From Candidatus Eisenbergiella merdigallinarum (GTDB lineage Bacteria; Bacillota; Clostridia; Lachnospirales; Lachnospiraceae), in assembly GCA_019119355.1 (NCBI GenBank), contig DWXE01000028.1:78859-142858 (forward strand): a DNA stretch of 64,000 nt, written 5' to 3'. Made by a program: the position numbers and the translations under genes. Within the stretch, counting starts at the first letter, position 1, and the number at the start of each line of letters is the position of its first letter. The notes beneath the pieces were generated by a model. The model did no database searches and had not been told where the DNA came from. It saw only the letters and a program-made list of their open reading frames with translations. Below, one piece after another: positions 20,281 through 27,853 of the stretch.

Positions 20281-21981
20281 CTATCGCTGCGCCGGAACGG
20301 CTCCCTCCGGATTCTCCGCTTCCGAAGCCACGTAGTCCGCGATATTCACCGCATGGTCGGCGATCCTCTCCAGATTGCTGATGATGTCCAAAAAGATCAC
20401 GCCGCTCTCCGGATCGCATTTCCCTTTGGATAGCCTGCGGATATGCTTCTCCCGCAGCTCGTCTTCCAGCATATCGACGCTCTGCTCCAGCACGTGCACG
20501 GAATTGGCCGTCTCCGCCTCTCCGTTCTCCCTGGCTTCCACCGCGATCTGCAGCGACTGCAGGGTCTGGGCCGCGATCAGCTCCAGATCGCTCCTGCCCT
20601 TTTTGGAAAAGGTCACCTGGTCCTTATTCATGCTTTCCGCCAACTCCGCGATATTCTCGGCGTGGTCCCCTGCCCGCTCGATATCGCTGACCGTATAGAA
20701 CAGGTTCTTCACCTGCTCATGCTGGAACTCCGTCAGGGACAGGTTGTCCACTTCCACCAGGAAGGCGGTCAGAGCCTTTTCCATGCCGTTGATATCCTTT
20801 TCCTTTTCGAAAACGCCCTGCACCCGTTCCATATTGCCGTCCCGGACCGCCTCCAGGGCGCTCTCCAGATTCGCGCAGGCCGTCCGGCCCATGGCCGCCA
20901 CTTCCTTCTGCACCGCAGCGAGGGCGAAGGACGGGTTGTTTAAGAGCCTTCTGTCCAGGCGTTTGGACAGCTTCCGGACAGCTTCCCGCTCCCCGTCCGC
21001 AGGCGCCGCCTCGTCCTCTCCGCGCACCAGCTTTCCGGACAGCGTCACCAGCCGGTCCGCGAAGGGCAGCAGCAGGATGGTGTTGCTGACGTTGAACACG
21101 GTGTGGAAGACGGAGATCTCCACGCTGGTGATGGTGGAATTTCCCCAGTCAGGGAAGATGACGAACAGGACATACATCAGGATGCCGAAAATGACGGCCC
21201 CGCACACGTTAAAGGCCAGGTGGATCACTGAAGCCCGTTTGCCGTTTCTGCCCGCTCCCGCGCTGGACAAAAGCGCGGTGACGCAAGTGCCGATGTTCTG
21301 TCCCAGCGTGATGAAGATCGCCGAATTCCATCCCACGATCCCGTTCATCGCCAGGGTCTGCAAAATCCCCACGGAAGCGGACGAGCTCTGGATGATGGCG
21401 GTCACCACCGCGCCGGCCAGCACCGCCAGGATCGGGTTTTTGCCCAGCACCGTAAACGCGGTGGAAAAGACGGGCGACTCCCGATAGGGGAGGATGGCGT
21501 CGGACATAAAGGTGAGGCCGATGAAAAGGATCGCGAATCCGATCAGGATTTCCCCGATCCGCTTCTTCTTATCCGATTTGACAAAGAGCACCACGAAGGC
21601 GCCGATCCCCACCAGCAGGGGGGCAAAAAACTCGGGCTTGAGCACGCTCCCCCATTCGCTCATGGAAACGATCCACGCCGTCACCGTCGTTCCGATGTTG
21701 GCGCCCATGATCACGCCCACCGCCTGGGACAGGTTGAGCATGCCCGCGTTCACAAAGCCCACCACCATGACCGTGGTAGCGGAAGAACTCTGGATCACGG
21801 CGGTCACCACGGTGCCCACCAGGATGGCCATAATCCTGTTCCGGGTCAGAAATCCCATCAGTTTCTGCATCCTGCCGCCCGCGAAGTGCTGCAGGCCCTC
21901 GGCCATGATGTGCATGCCGTATAAGAACATGCCCAGCCCGCCGATAAACGTAAAAAGCATTGACACATCTTCAATTCCCAT
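20281..21981 (-). CDS. Na/Pi cotransporter family protein with C-terminal PhoU domain
   Basis: 566 residues from MGIEDVSMLFTFIGG at 21981, preceded by AGAGGAG. The membrane half has two Na/Pi repeats with QSSS motifs (VIQSSSATTVM and IIQSSSASVGI). The C-terminal 200 residues are PhoU-like helices (TEFQHEQVKNLFYTVSDIER, then SDIERAGDHAENI). It should move phosphate coupled to sodium across the cytoplasmic membrane. First gene of the operon with the PhoP/PhoR-like pair, and the candidate PhoP box lies in its promoter. Confidence 0.93.
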   Translation of the reverse strand: MGIEDVSMLFTFIGGLGMFLYGMHIMAEGLQHFAGGRMQKLMGFLTRNRIMAILVGTVVTAVIQSSSATTVMVVGFVNAGMLNLSQAVGVIMGANIGTTVTAWIVSMSEWGSVLKPEFFAPLLVGIGAFVVLFVKSDKKKRIGEILIGFAILFIGLTFMSDAILPYRESPVFSTAFTVLGKNPILAVLAGAVVTAIIQSSSASVGILQTLAMNGIVGWNSAIFITLGQNIGTCVTALLSSAGAGRNGKRASVIHLAFNVCGAVIFGILMYVLFVIFPDWGNSTITSVEISVFHTVFNVSNTILLLPFADRLVTLSGKLVRGEDEAAPADGEREAVRKLSKRLDRRLLNNPSFALAAVQKEVAAMGRTACANLESALEAVRDGNMERVQGVFEKEKDINGMEKALTAFLVEVDNLSLTEFQHEQVKNLFYTVSDIERAGDHAENIAELAESMNKDQVTFSKKGRSDLELIAAQTLQSLQIAVEARENGEAETANSVHVLEQSVDMLEDELREKHIRRLSKGKCDPESGVIFLDIISNLERIADHAVNIADYVASEAENPEGAVPAQR

Positions 21982-22027
21982 AAAAGCTTCTCCTCTTCCG
22001 GAATTTTCGTTTTTCTCTTTCCCTTCC

Positions 22028-22056
22028 ATTGTAACAGCCAAATGCAAAGTCTTCCA
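22028..22056 (-). promoter_or_regulatory. Probable promoter of the Na/Pi-PhoP-PhoR operon
   Basis: Minus-strand TACAAT (22028-22033) with a poor -35 (TGGAAG, 22051-22056) at 17-base spacing. A weak -35 fits a promoter needing an activator. Confidence 0.5.
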
Positions 22057-22064
22057 CAGGCATT

Positions 22065-22081
22065 TGTAAAATCTGAGTAAA
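22065..22081 (-). promoter_or_regulatory. Candidate PhoP box
   Basis: Direct repeat TTTACT (22076-22081), five bases, TTTACA (22065-22070) on the minus strand, matching the TTWACA-N5-TTWACA pattern of Firmicutes PhoP sites. It lies just upstream of the weak -35 of the phosphate operon. Only two good half sites are seen, fewer than in strong PhoP promoters. Confidence 0.45.
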
Positions 22082-22095
22082 AAATTTTACTTTTT

Positions 22096-22144
22096 GTAAA
22101 AAAACCGGCGCGCCATTTCTTTTTTTTGAAACAGCGCGCCGGTT
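22096..22144 (-). terminator. Rho-independent terminator of the uppP transcript
   Basis: Minus-strand stem AACCGGCGCGC (22134-22144) with GCGCGCCGGTT (22103-22113), perfect over 11 bp, followed by seven T. Confidence 0.92.
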
Positions 22145-22173
22145 ACGGCCTTTCCCCGTGCCAGGTTTCTGGC

Positions 22174-23004
22174 TCAGAGGAAAAACCACGCCAGCACCAG
22201 GGCCCCCAGGGCGATGCGGTACCAGCCGAAGACCCTGAAATCATGCCTGCGGATATAGCCCATCAGGAAGCGGATCACGGCCATGGATACCGCGAAGGCC
22301 ACGATCATGCCCACAGCCAGGATGGCGGCTTCCATCCCGGTGAAGGAAAATCCGAATTTCACCAGCTTCAGCAGGCTGGCCCCCAGCATGACGGGAATGG
22401 CCAGAAAGAACGTGAACTCCGCGGCCACCGTGCGGGAAACCCCGATCATCAGCCCGCCCAGAATGGTGGCCCCGGAGCGGGAGGTGCCCGGAAAGACAGC
22501 CGCGATCAGCTGAAAGAGGCCGATGAGCAGCGCCTCCCGGTAGCCGATGGCGTCCAGGCTGTCGATGCGCGGCTTTTTCCCCCGGTTCCTGCCCTCGATG
22601 AGCAGAAATCCCACGCCGAACAGGATGAGCATCACCGCCACGGTCAGGGGATTGTACAGATATCGTTCCAGAAGGTCGTCGAAGAAAATCCCCACCACGG
22701 CCGCCGGAATGCAGGCCGCTACAATTTTAAACCACATGGAAAAGATATCGCGCCGCACGATCTCCTTCCCCTTCTTCGAAAAGTCGAAGGGGAAAATTTT
22801 ATTCCAGAAGAGCAGCACCACGGCCAGGATGGCTCCCAGCTGAATGACCACCAGGAACATTCCCCAGAAGTCCTCCCCCACGTTCATGCGCACGATCTCG
22901 TTCAGCAGGATCATGTGTCCCGTGCTGCTGATGGGCAGCCATTCCGTGATCCCCTCAACGACGCCGAACAGCGCCGCCTTCAAAAGCTCCATCAAAAAAT
23001 CCAC
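22174..23004 (-). CDS. uppP: Undecaprenyl-diphosphatase UppP (BacA)
   Basis: 276 residues with a GTG start eight bases after GGAGG. Contains both family motifs: EGITEWLPISSTGHM and FPGTSRSGATILGGLM, with the catalytic glutamate and arginine. Eight or so membrane helices. It recycles undecaprenyl pyrophosphate to the carrier lipid for peptidoglycan and other wall polymers and gives bacitracin tolerance. It follows the patatin gene by 33 bases and is probably cotranscribed. Confidence 0.97.
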   Translation of the reverse strand: MDFLMELLKAALFGVVEGITEWLPISSTGHMILLNEIVRMNVGEDFWGMFLVVIQLGAILAVVLLFWNKIFPFDFSKKGKEIVRRDIFSMWFKIVAACIPAAVVGIFFDDLLERYLYNPLTVAVMLILFGVGFLLIEGRNRGKKPRIDSLDAIGYREALLIGLFQLIAAVFPGTSRSGATILGGLMIGVSRTVAAEFTFFLAIPVMLGASLLKLVKFGFSFTGMEAAILAVGMIVAFAVSMAVIRFLMGYIRRHDFRVFGWYRIALGALVLAWFFL

Positions 23005-23037
23005 TCGTCTTTCCTCCGTCCTTATTCTTTTCCGTTT

Positions 23038-23889
23038 TCAGCTTTCCAAGAATTCCATCAGGGCGTCATAGCGCTGCCCGGCTTCCTCGTATCCCTCTTC
23101 ATACAGGGCGCGCAGCTTCTTCTCATCCTTTTCGATCCGTCCCACTTCGCTTTTCACCGCCGGCTGAATGAGAAAGGCGGTTTTGTTCTTCACCTGCTCC
23201 TGAAGGTAATCCAGCGTCCTGTTGTATTCGATATGGCGGTTTTTCATCAGCTCGTATACCTTCGGATAGCGGGCGTAGCGGAGCCGGATCAGGCCCAGCT
23301 GCCCGGAGGGCTTCCTGCGATAGCCCGCCTCTTTCGTCATGACCACCACGTTTTTCCTGTTCCCGTCCAGCACGGAATGCAGGAGCGGAATGGGATCCGC
23401 CAGTCCCCCGTCCAGATAAAGGCCGTCGCCGATTCTGACGTTGCGGGAAACCAGCGGCAGGGAGGCGGAGGCGCGCACCGCATCGATATTTTGGCGCAGG
23501 TCTTCCATGGGAAGATATTCCGCCCTGCCCGTTTCGATATTGGTCACCACCGCGTAGCCCCTGCTGGGGTTTTTCTCATACGTTTCATAGTCGAAGGGAT
23601 TCAGGCTGTCCGGGATCCGGTGATAGCACATGTCCGCGTTGAACAGGTCCCCCGTCCGGATCAGGCTGGAAATGCCCCAGTAATCCGGATCGTGCAGATA
23701 ATCCGTCACCACCGCATAGGCTCTGCCCCTCTGCTTCGACAGATAGCTGCACAGATGGCAGGCTCCCGCGGAAACGCCGTAGCATTTCGCGAAGTCGATC
23801 CCCTGATCCAGGAAATAGTCCAGCACGCCGGCGGTATACACGCCCTTCATCCCGCCGCCTTCCAGCACCAGTCCTGCCTGATATAACAT
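23038..23889 (-). CDS. Patatin-like phospholipase family protein
   Basis: 283 residues from MLYQAGLVLEGGGMKG at 23889, whose ATG follows AAAGGAGG. The upstream open frame to 24171 overlaps the aminotransferase gene and is rejected. Oxyanion loop GGGMKG near residue 10, nucleophile serine in GVSAGACH and catalytic aspartate in LDGGLADPI, all complete. Resembles the RssA/YlbK-type cytoplasmic esterases. The likely substrate is an acyl lipid, not defined here. Confidence 0.92.
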   Translation of the reverse strand: MLYQAGLVLEGGGMKGVYTAGVLDYFLDQGIDFAKCYGVSAGACHLCSYLSKQRGRAYAVVTDYLHDPDYWGISSLIRTGDLFNADMCYHRIPDSLNPFDYETYEKNPSRGYAVVTNIETGRAEYLPMEDLRQNIDAVRASASLPLVSRNVRIGDGLYLDGGLADPIPLLHSVLDGNRKNVVVMTKEAGYRRKPSGQLGLIRLRYARYPKVYELMKNRHIEYNRTLDYLQEQVKNKTAFLIQPAVKSEVGRIEKDEKKLRALYEEGYEEAGQRYDALMEFLES

Positions 23890-23924
23890 GAATATGCCTC
23901 CTTTACTTTCGCCATTCCGGCGAT

Positions 23925-25115
23925 TCACTTCCCGTAGACTTCCCGGGCGAACCTGCGCAGCACGGGAAGGGAGCGCTCCACCTTCTCCGTCCCGATGCAG
24001 TAAGCCATCCGGAAATAGCCCGGGCAGCCGAAGCTGTCCGCCGGGACCAAAACCAGATCGTAGTCCAGCGCCTTTTTGCAGAAGGCCACGGAATCCTCTT
24101 CCAGGGCCTTCGGGAAAATATAGAAGGTTCCCTGGGGCTTTACCACTTCGAATCCGATCTCCTTTAAGCAATCGTAGAGCAGGTTGCGGTTTTTCTCATA
24201 GACGGAGAAATCCGCAGTCAGATCAAGCGTCTGCGCCACCGCCAGCTGCATCAGGGAAGACGGGCAGTTGTGTCCGATCCCCCTGGAAATCTGCCCGCAC
24301 ATGTTCACGATCAGCGCCGCATCCGGGCAGGCCGGATTCACCGCCAGATAGCCGATCCTTTCTCCGGGCAGGGACAGGGATTTGGAGAAGGAATAGCAGG
24401 AGATGGTGTTGGCGTAGAAGGAGGAAACATAGGGCTGCTCCTTCCCGTCGAACACGATCTCCCGGTAGGGTTCATCGGAAATCAGGAAAATATCGTGGCC
24501 GTAAAGCGCGCTCTTCTCCGTCAGGATCCCCGCCAGCCTGGTTAAAGTCGAAGCCGAATATACCGCGCCGGAAGGGTTATTGGGGGTGTTGATCAGCACC
24601 GCGGCCACCTTCGGCCCCAGCATGGCCTCAAACGCTTCGAAATCGATCTGAAAGCTCCCGGTGTCCGGTGGAACCACCTTCAGCTCCGCGCCGGCCAGCT
24701 CCACGTAGGGGCCATACTCCGGGAAATAGGGCGCGAACGTCAGCACCTCGTCCCCGGGCTGCGTCACCGCGCGAAGGGCGTGGGCGATGGCCGCCGCGAC
24801 CGCCGATACCGGGAAAATGTGCTCCGGCCCATACTGCATCCCGAACCGTCCGTTTAGGGACTCCGCGATCTGGGCCTTCACGGACGGGATGCCCAGGGTG
24901 GGGCTGTAGCCGTGTAGCTCTTCGGGACGCTTCTCCTTCAGCAGGGAGATCGCCGCCCGGGTAAACGCTTCGGGCACGGGGACGGAAGGGTTCCCCAGGC
25001 TGTAATCGAAGACGTTCTCCCTTCCGATGACGGCCGCCCGCTGACCGGCGACCTCCGCCAGCGAGCGGATGACGGATTTTTCTTCCAGCATATCCTTATA
25101 TTTCTTCGCGATCAT
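23925..25115 (-). CDS. Pyridoxal-phosphate-dependent aminotransferase, class I/II
   Basis: 396 residues from the ATG at 25115, five bases after GGAGG. Shows AspC-type fold I motifs: YSPTLGIPSVKAQIAESL, INTPNNPSG, LISDEPYREIVFDG, and the PLP lysine in YSFSKSLSLPGERIGY. Annotated relatives handle aspartate, aromatic or branched amino acids. The exact substrate cannot be told. It is divergent from the ROK kinase gene and upstream of the patatin and uppP genes. Confidence 0.92.
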   Translation of the reverse strand: MIAKKYKDMLEEKSVIRSLAEVAGQRAAVIGRENVFDYSLGNPSVPVPEAFTRAAISLLKEKRPEELHGYSPTLGIPSVKAQIAESLNGRFGMQYGPEHIFPVSAVAAAIAHALRAVTQPGDEVLTFAPYFPEYGPYVELAGAELKVVPPDTGSFQIDFEAFEAMLGPKVAAVLINTPNNPSGAVYSASTLTRLAGILTEKSALYGHDIFLISDEPYREIVFDGKEQPYVSSFYANTISCYSFSKSLSLPGERIGYLAVNPACPDAALIVNMCGQISRGIGHNCPSSLMQLAVAQTLDLTADFSVYEKNRNLLYDCLKEIGFEVVKPQGTFYIFPKALEEDSVAFCKKALDYDLVLVPADSFGCPGYFRMAYCIGTEKVERSLPVLRRFAREVYGK

Positions 25116-25209
25116 TTCTTCCTCCATTCCGAAGCGCAACGATCCTTTCGCTTCTTTATCGGGGCTGTCGCCCCGCCTGTTTCCTCATCGGACTGAACTG
25201 ATACGTCTG

Positions 25210-25238
25210 ATTGTAGCACAACTCTCCCCGTCCTTCCA
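25210..25238 (-). promoter_or_regulatory. Probable promoter of the aminotransferase gene
   Basis: Minus-strand TGGAAG (25233-25238), 17-base spacer, TACAAT (25210-25215). The leader holds a small perfect hairpin GGGGC-GACA-GCCCC near 25161-25174. Confidence 0.5.
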
Positions 25239-25262
25239 CTTTTTCTTTTCCCATGCTATAAT
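25234..25262 (+). promoter_or_regulatory. Promoter of the ROK-sulfatase operon
   Basis: TATAAT at 25257-25262 with an extended TG three bases upstream, and TTCCAC at 25234-25239 as a weak -35 at 17-base spacing. The -35 hexamer overlaps that of the divergent aminotransferase promoter. Confidence 0.65.
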
Positions 25263-25297
25263 GGAGGACAAAGCAAACGTCCAAAAAGGAGGCGCTC

Positions 25298-26278
25298 ATG
25301 GGAAATTATTATATCGGCTGCGATCTGGGAGGGACCAACATCAAGACCTCCGTTTTCGACGGATCGTTCCGCAAAATCGGCGAAAAGAGGACGCCCACGG
25401 AGGTCGCTTACGGCTCCGAGCACGTCCTTTCCCGCATTCATACGAATATCACGGAGCTCCTTTCCGAAACGAACCTGTCCGTTCAGGACATCCGCTGCAT
25501 GGGCATGGGGGTTCCCGGGATCCTGGACATCGAAAACGGCATTTCCCGTTTTTCCCCCAACTTCCCCAAATGGGAGGAGGTTCCCATCGTGGCCTGGATG
25601 GAAAACCATCTCGGCATCCCCACCTGCATCGATAACGACGCCCGGGTCAACCTTTACGGAGAATGGAAATTCGGCGCCGGGAAAAACCGGAAGAACGTGC
25701 TGATGATCACCCTGGGCACCGGCCTGGGCGGCGCGGCCGCAGTGGACGGACGGGTCATCTACGGAGCCACCGGTTCCGCCGGGGAAATCGGCCACATCAA
25801 TATGTTCCGGGAAGGCCGCCCCTGCCGCTGCGGAAGCTCCGGCTGCCTGGGCCGCTACGTCTCCGCCCTGGGGATCCTGCGCACGTTCCGGGAAAAGGTG
25901 GAGCAGGGCCGCCACAGCATCATCTGCGAATGGGTGGAGGACGATCTGGACGCGGTTACCGCGGACCTCCTCTCCCGCGCCTATGACGAGGGCGACCCCG
26001 TGGCCACGGAGACGATGCAGGAGACCGGCGAGCTGCTGGGCTACGGCCTCTGCGCGGTCTTCAGCCTGTATAACCCGGAGATCATCATCGTCGGGGGCGG
26101 TATGTCCAACATGGGCGACCGCCTGCTGCAGTACACGAAAGACGTGCTGGACAGCCACGCCCTGCGCATCCCCTACGGCGCCTGCACCATCGTCACCGCC
26201 GTGCTGGGGGACGCCGCCGGCATGATCGGCGCCGCCGTCTGCGCGAAGGAGCATTTTGACCGGAAACTGTCCCGCTAA
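25298..26278 (+). CDS. ROK family sugar kinase or regulator-like protein
   Basis: 326 residues with AAAAGGAGG upstream. ROK hallmarks: N-terminal ATP site CDLGGTNIKTSVFD, catalytic DNDARVNLYGEW, GTGLGGAAAVDG, EIGHINM and the zinc motif CRCGSSGCLG. No N-terminal DNA-binding domain, so a kinase rather than a repressor. Members phosphorylate glucose, allose, N-acetylmannosamine or related sugars. The zinc motif ends GCLG where GCxE is usual. Cotranscribed with the sulfatase 18 bases downstream, so a role in using a sugar released from a sulfated glycan is plausible. Confidence 0.9.
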   Translation: MGNYYIGCDLGGTNIKTSVFDGSFRKIGEKRTPTEVAYGSEHVLSRIHTNITELLSETNLSVQDIRCMGMGVPGILDIENGISRFSPNFPKWEEVPIVAWMENHLGIPTCIDNDARVNLYGEWKFGAGKNRKNVLMITLGTGLGGAAAVDGRVIYGATGSAGEIGHINMFREGRPCRCGSSGCLGRYVSALGILRTFREKVEQGRHSIICEWVEDDLDAVTADLLSRAYDEGDPVATETMQETGELLGYGLCAVFSLYNPEIIIVGGGMSNMGDRLLQYTKDVLDSHALRIPYGACTIVTAVLGDAAGMIGAAVCAKEHFDRKLSR

Positions 26279-26296
26279 ATGAAAAAGGAGACCCAC

Positions 26297-27781
26297 ATGA
26301 ACGCTCTCACAAATCGCCCGAATGTCCTTCTCATCCTTGCGGATCAGCACCGTCAGGACTGCCTCGGCTGCTATGGCAACGCCGAAATCAGAACGCCCCG
26401 CCTCGATGCCCTGGCCGGAGAGGGCGTCCTGTATTCCAATCATTATACCGTCTACCCGGTCTGCACGCCCTCCCGCTATTCCATGCTCAGCGGTCAGTAT
26501 GCGCATCAGCACAACGCCTGGACCAACGAGTCCACCCTTCCTTCCGGCACTCCCACCTTCCCTTCCGCGATGAGGGCGGCCGGGTACCGAACCGCCGCGG
26601 TGGGGAAAATGCACTTTACCCCGGCCTATCAGGACGTTGGTTTCGATACGATGGTGCTCTGCGAGCAAAACGGCCACGGCCGCTACGAAGACGACTATCA
26701 CGCCTGGCTGATGGAAGAAGGGCTGGCCGACCGCCTGGATCTGACGGATCAGACCTCCTGGAGGGATTCGGCCAGCGAATCGTATTTTCAGCGGTTTGGA
26801 GCTTTTCCCTCCGATCTGGACGCAGCGCATCACTCCACCTCCTGGATCACCCGACAGGCGCTGCGGCAAATGGAGCGCTGGGATCCCGCAGGAGGGAATC
26901 TTCTCATGGTGGGCTATGTCAAGCCGCACCACCCCTTCGATCCTCCCGCTCCCTACAGCCGGCTCTATGATCCCAGGCATCTCACTCCCCTTCCCGGCTA
27001 TACCGGGCAGATCCCGGCGAGAGATCTGGAAAACGGGCCCGGATTTTTCGATTATCAGGGGCTGACCCTTTCCAGGCTGCAGGAGGTGATGGCCCTGTAC
27101 TACGGTTCCATCACCCAGATCGACGACGGTGTGGGAGAACTGCTGGACTTTCTGCGCCAAAGGGGCTTCTACGACAATACGATGATCATCTATACCAGCG
27201 ATCATGGGGAATATATGGGATATCACCACATGCTGCTCAAGGGCAATTATCTGTATGACCCCCTGGCCAGAATCCCCCTGATCATCAAATACCCTTCCTT
27301 CTGCAATCAGCCGAGGAAAAAGGACGAACGACTCTTTGAGAACATCGACCTTTCCGCTGAAATTCTGGCCTGCTGCGGCATCGAACAGCCGTCCGGCATG
27401 TGCGGCCGGACCATGCTCTTTTCCGATTCCGGCCGCTCTTATGTTTTTTCGGAAGGGCAATACGGCACCGACAGGCGCCCCTGCATCAGCTATATGATCC
27501 GTTCTGCGGACTACAAGCTCCTGGTACACGGCTCTTTTCAGAGAAGCCTGTTTTTCTCCCTGCGGGACGACCCGGACGAGTTGACGGACCTTTCCGGAGA
27601 TCCCTCGTATTCGGAGCCCCTTTCCCTGCACCGGCAGGAGCTGATCCAGCGCGTCCTGTTCGAAGCCACCGGAAAAAATTACTGCGATCCCGAAGCTCCC
27701 CAGCGCCTGTCACAGTCCGTTCAGGACGCCCGCGCCGCCGGGCTGCAGGGATTCCTGTCCCGGCGGTTTTCTCCGTTTTAA
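26297..27781 (+). CDS. Sulfatase, Cys-type (formylglycine-dependent)
   Basis: 494 residues from the ATG at 26297, which follows AAAGGAG; an earlier in-frame ATG at 26279 has no good site. Metal residues in VLLILADQHRQDCLGCYG and the modification motif CTPSRYSMLSGQ, where the cysteine becomes formylglycine. YTSDHGEYMGYHHMLLKGN supplies the second metal site. No signal peptide, so cytoplasmic. Removes sulfate from a sugar or aryl ester. A maturase (anSME or FGE) is needed in trans and is not in the window. Its stop codon touches the terminator that the mobile element splits. Confidence 0.92.
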   Translation: MNALTNRPNVLLILADQHRQDCLGCYGNAEIRTPRLDALAGEGVLYSNHYTVYPVCTPSRYSMLSGQYAHQHNAWTNESTLPSGTPTFPSAMRAAGYRTAAVGKMHFTPAYQDVGFDTMVLCEQNGHGRYEDDYHAWLMEEGLADRLDLTDQTSWRDSASESYFQRFGAFPSDLDAAHHSTSWITRQALRQMERWDPAGGNLLMVGYVKPHHPFDPPAPYSRLYDPRHLTPLPGYTGQIPARDLENGPGFFDYQGLTLSRLQEVMALYYGSITQIDDGVGELLDFLRQRGFYDNTMIIYTSDHGEYMGYHHMLLKGNYLYDPLARIPLIIKYPSFCNQPRKKDERLFENIDLSAEILACCGIEQPSGMCGRTMLFSDSGRSYVFSEGQYGTDRRPCISYMIRSADYKLLVHGSFQRSLFFSLRDDPDELTDLSGDPSYSEPLSLHRQELIQRVLFEATGKNYCDPEAPQRLSQSVQDARAAGLQGFLSRRFSPF

Positions 27782-27792
27782 AAGGGCGGGCC
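27780..27792. terminator. Left half of a bidirectional terminator interrupted by the mobile element
   Basis: The arm AAAAGGGCGGGCC follows the sulfatase stop. Its exact complement, GGCCCGCCCTTTT, is at 34169-34181, next to the stop of the convergent cobS-like gene. With the element removed the two arms are five bases apart (loop CGAAA) and form a perfect 13-bp stem flanked by A and T runs. Confidence 0.85.
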
Positions 27793-27853
27793 CGAAAGGC
27801 ACACGCCCATAAGGAAGTAATTTAATCATGTTGCAGGGCGGCATAGTCAAAGG

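Noticed and set aside
25256..27631. A 791-codon minus-strand open frame opposite the ROK and sulfatase genes
   Set aside because: Antisense shadow of two well-supported genes in GC-rich DNA; composition is low-complexity and no family motif is seen.
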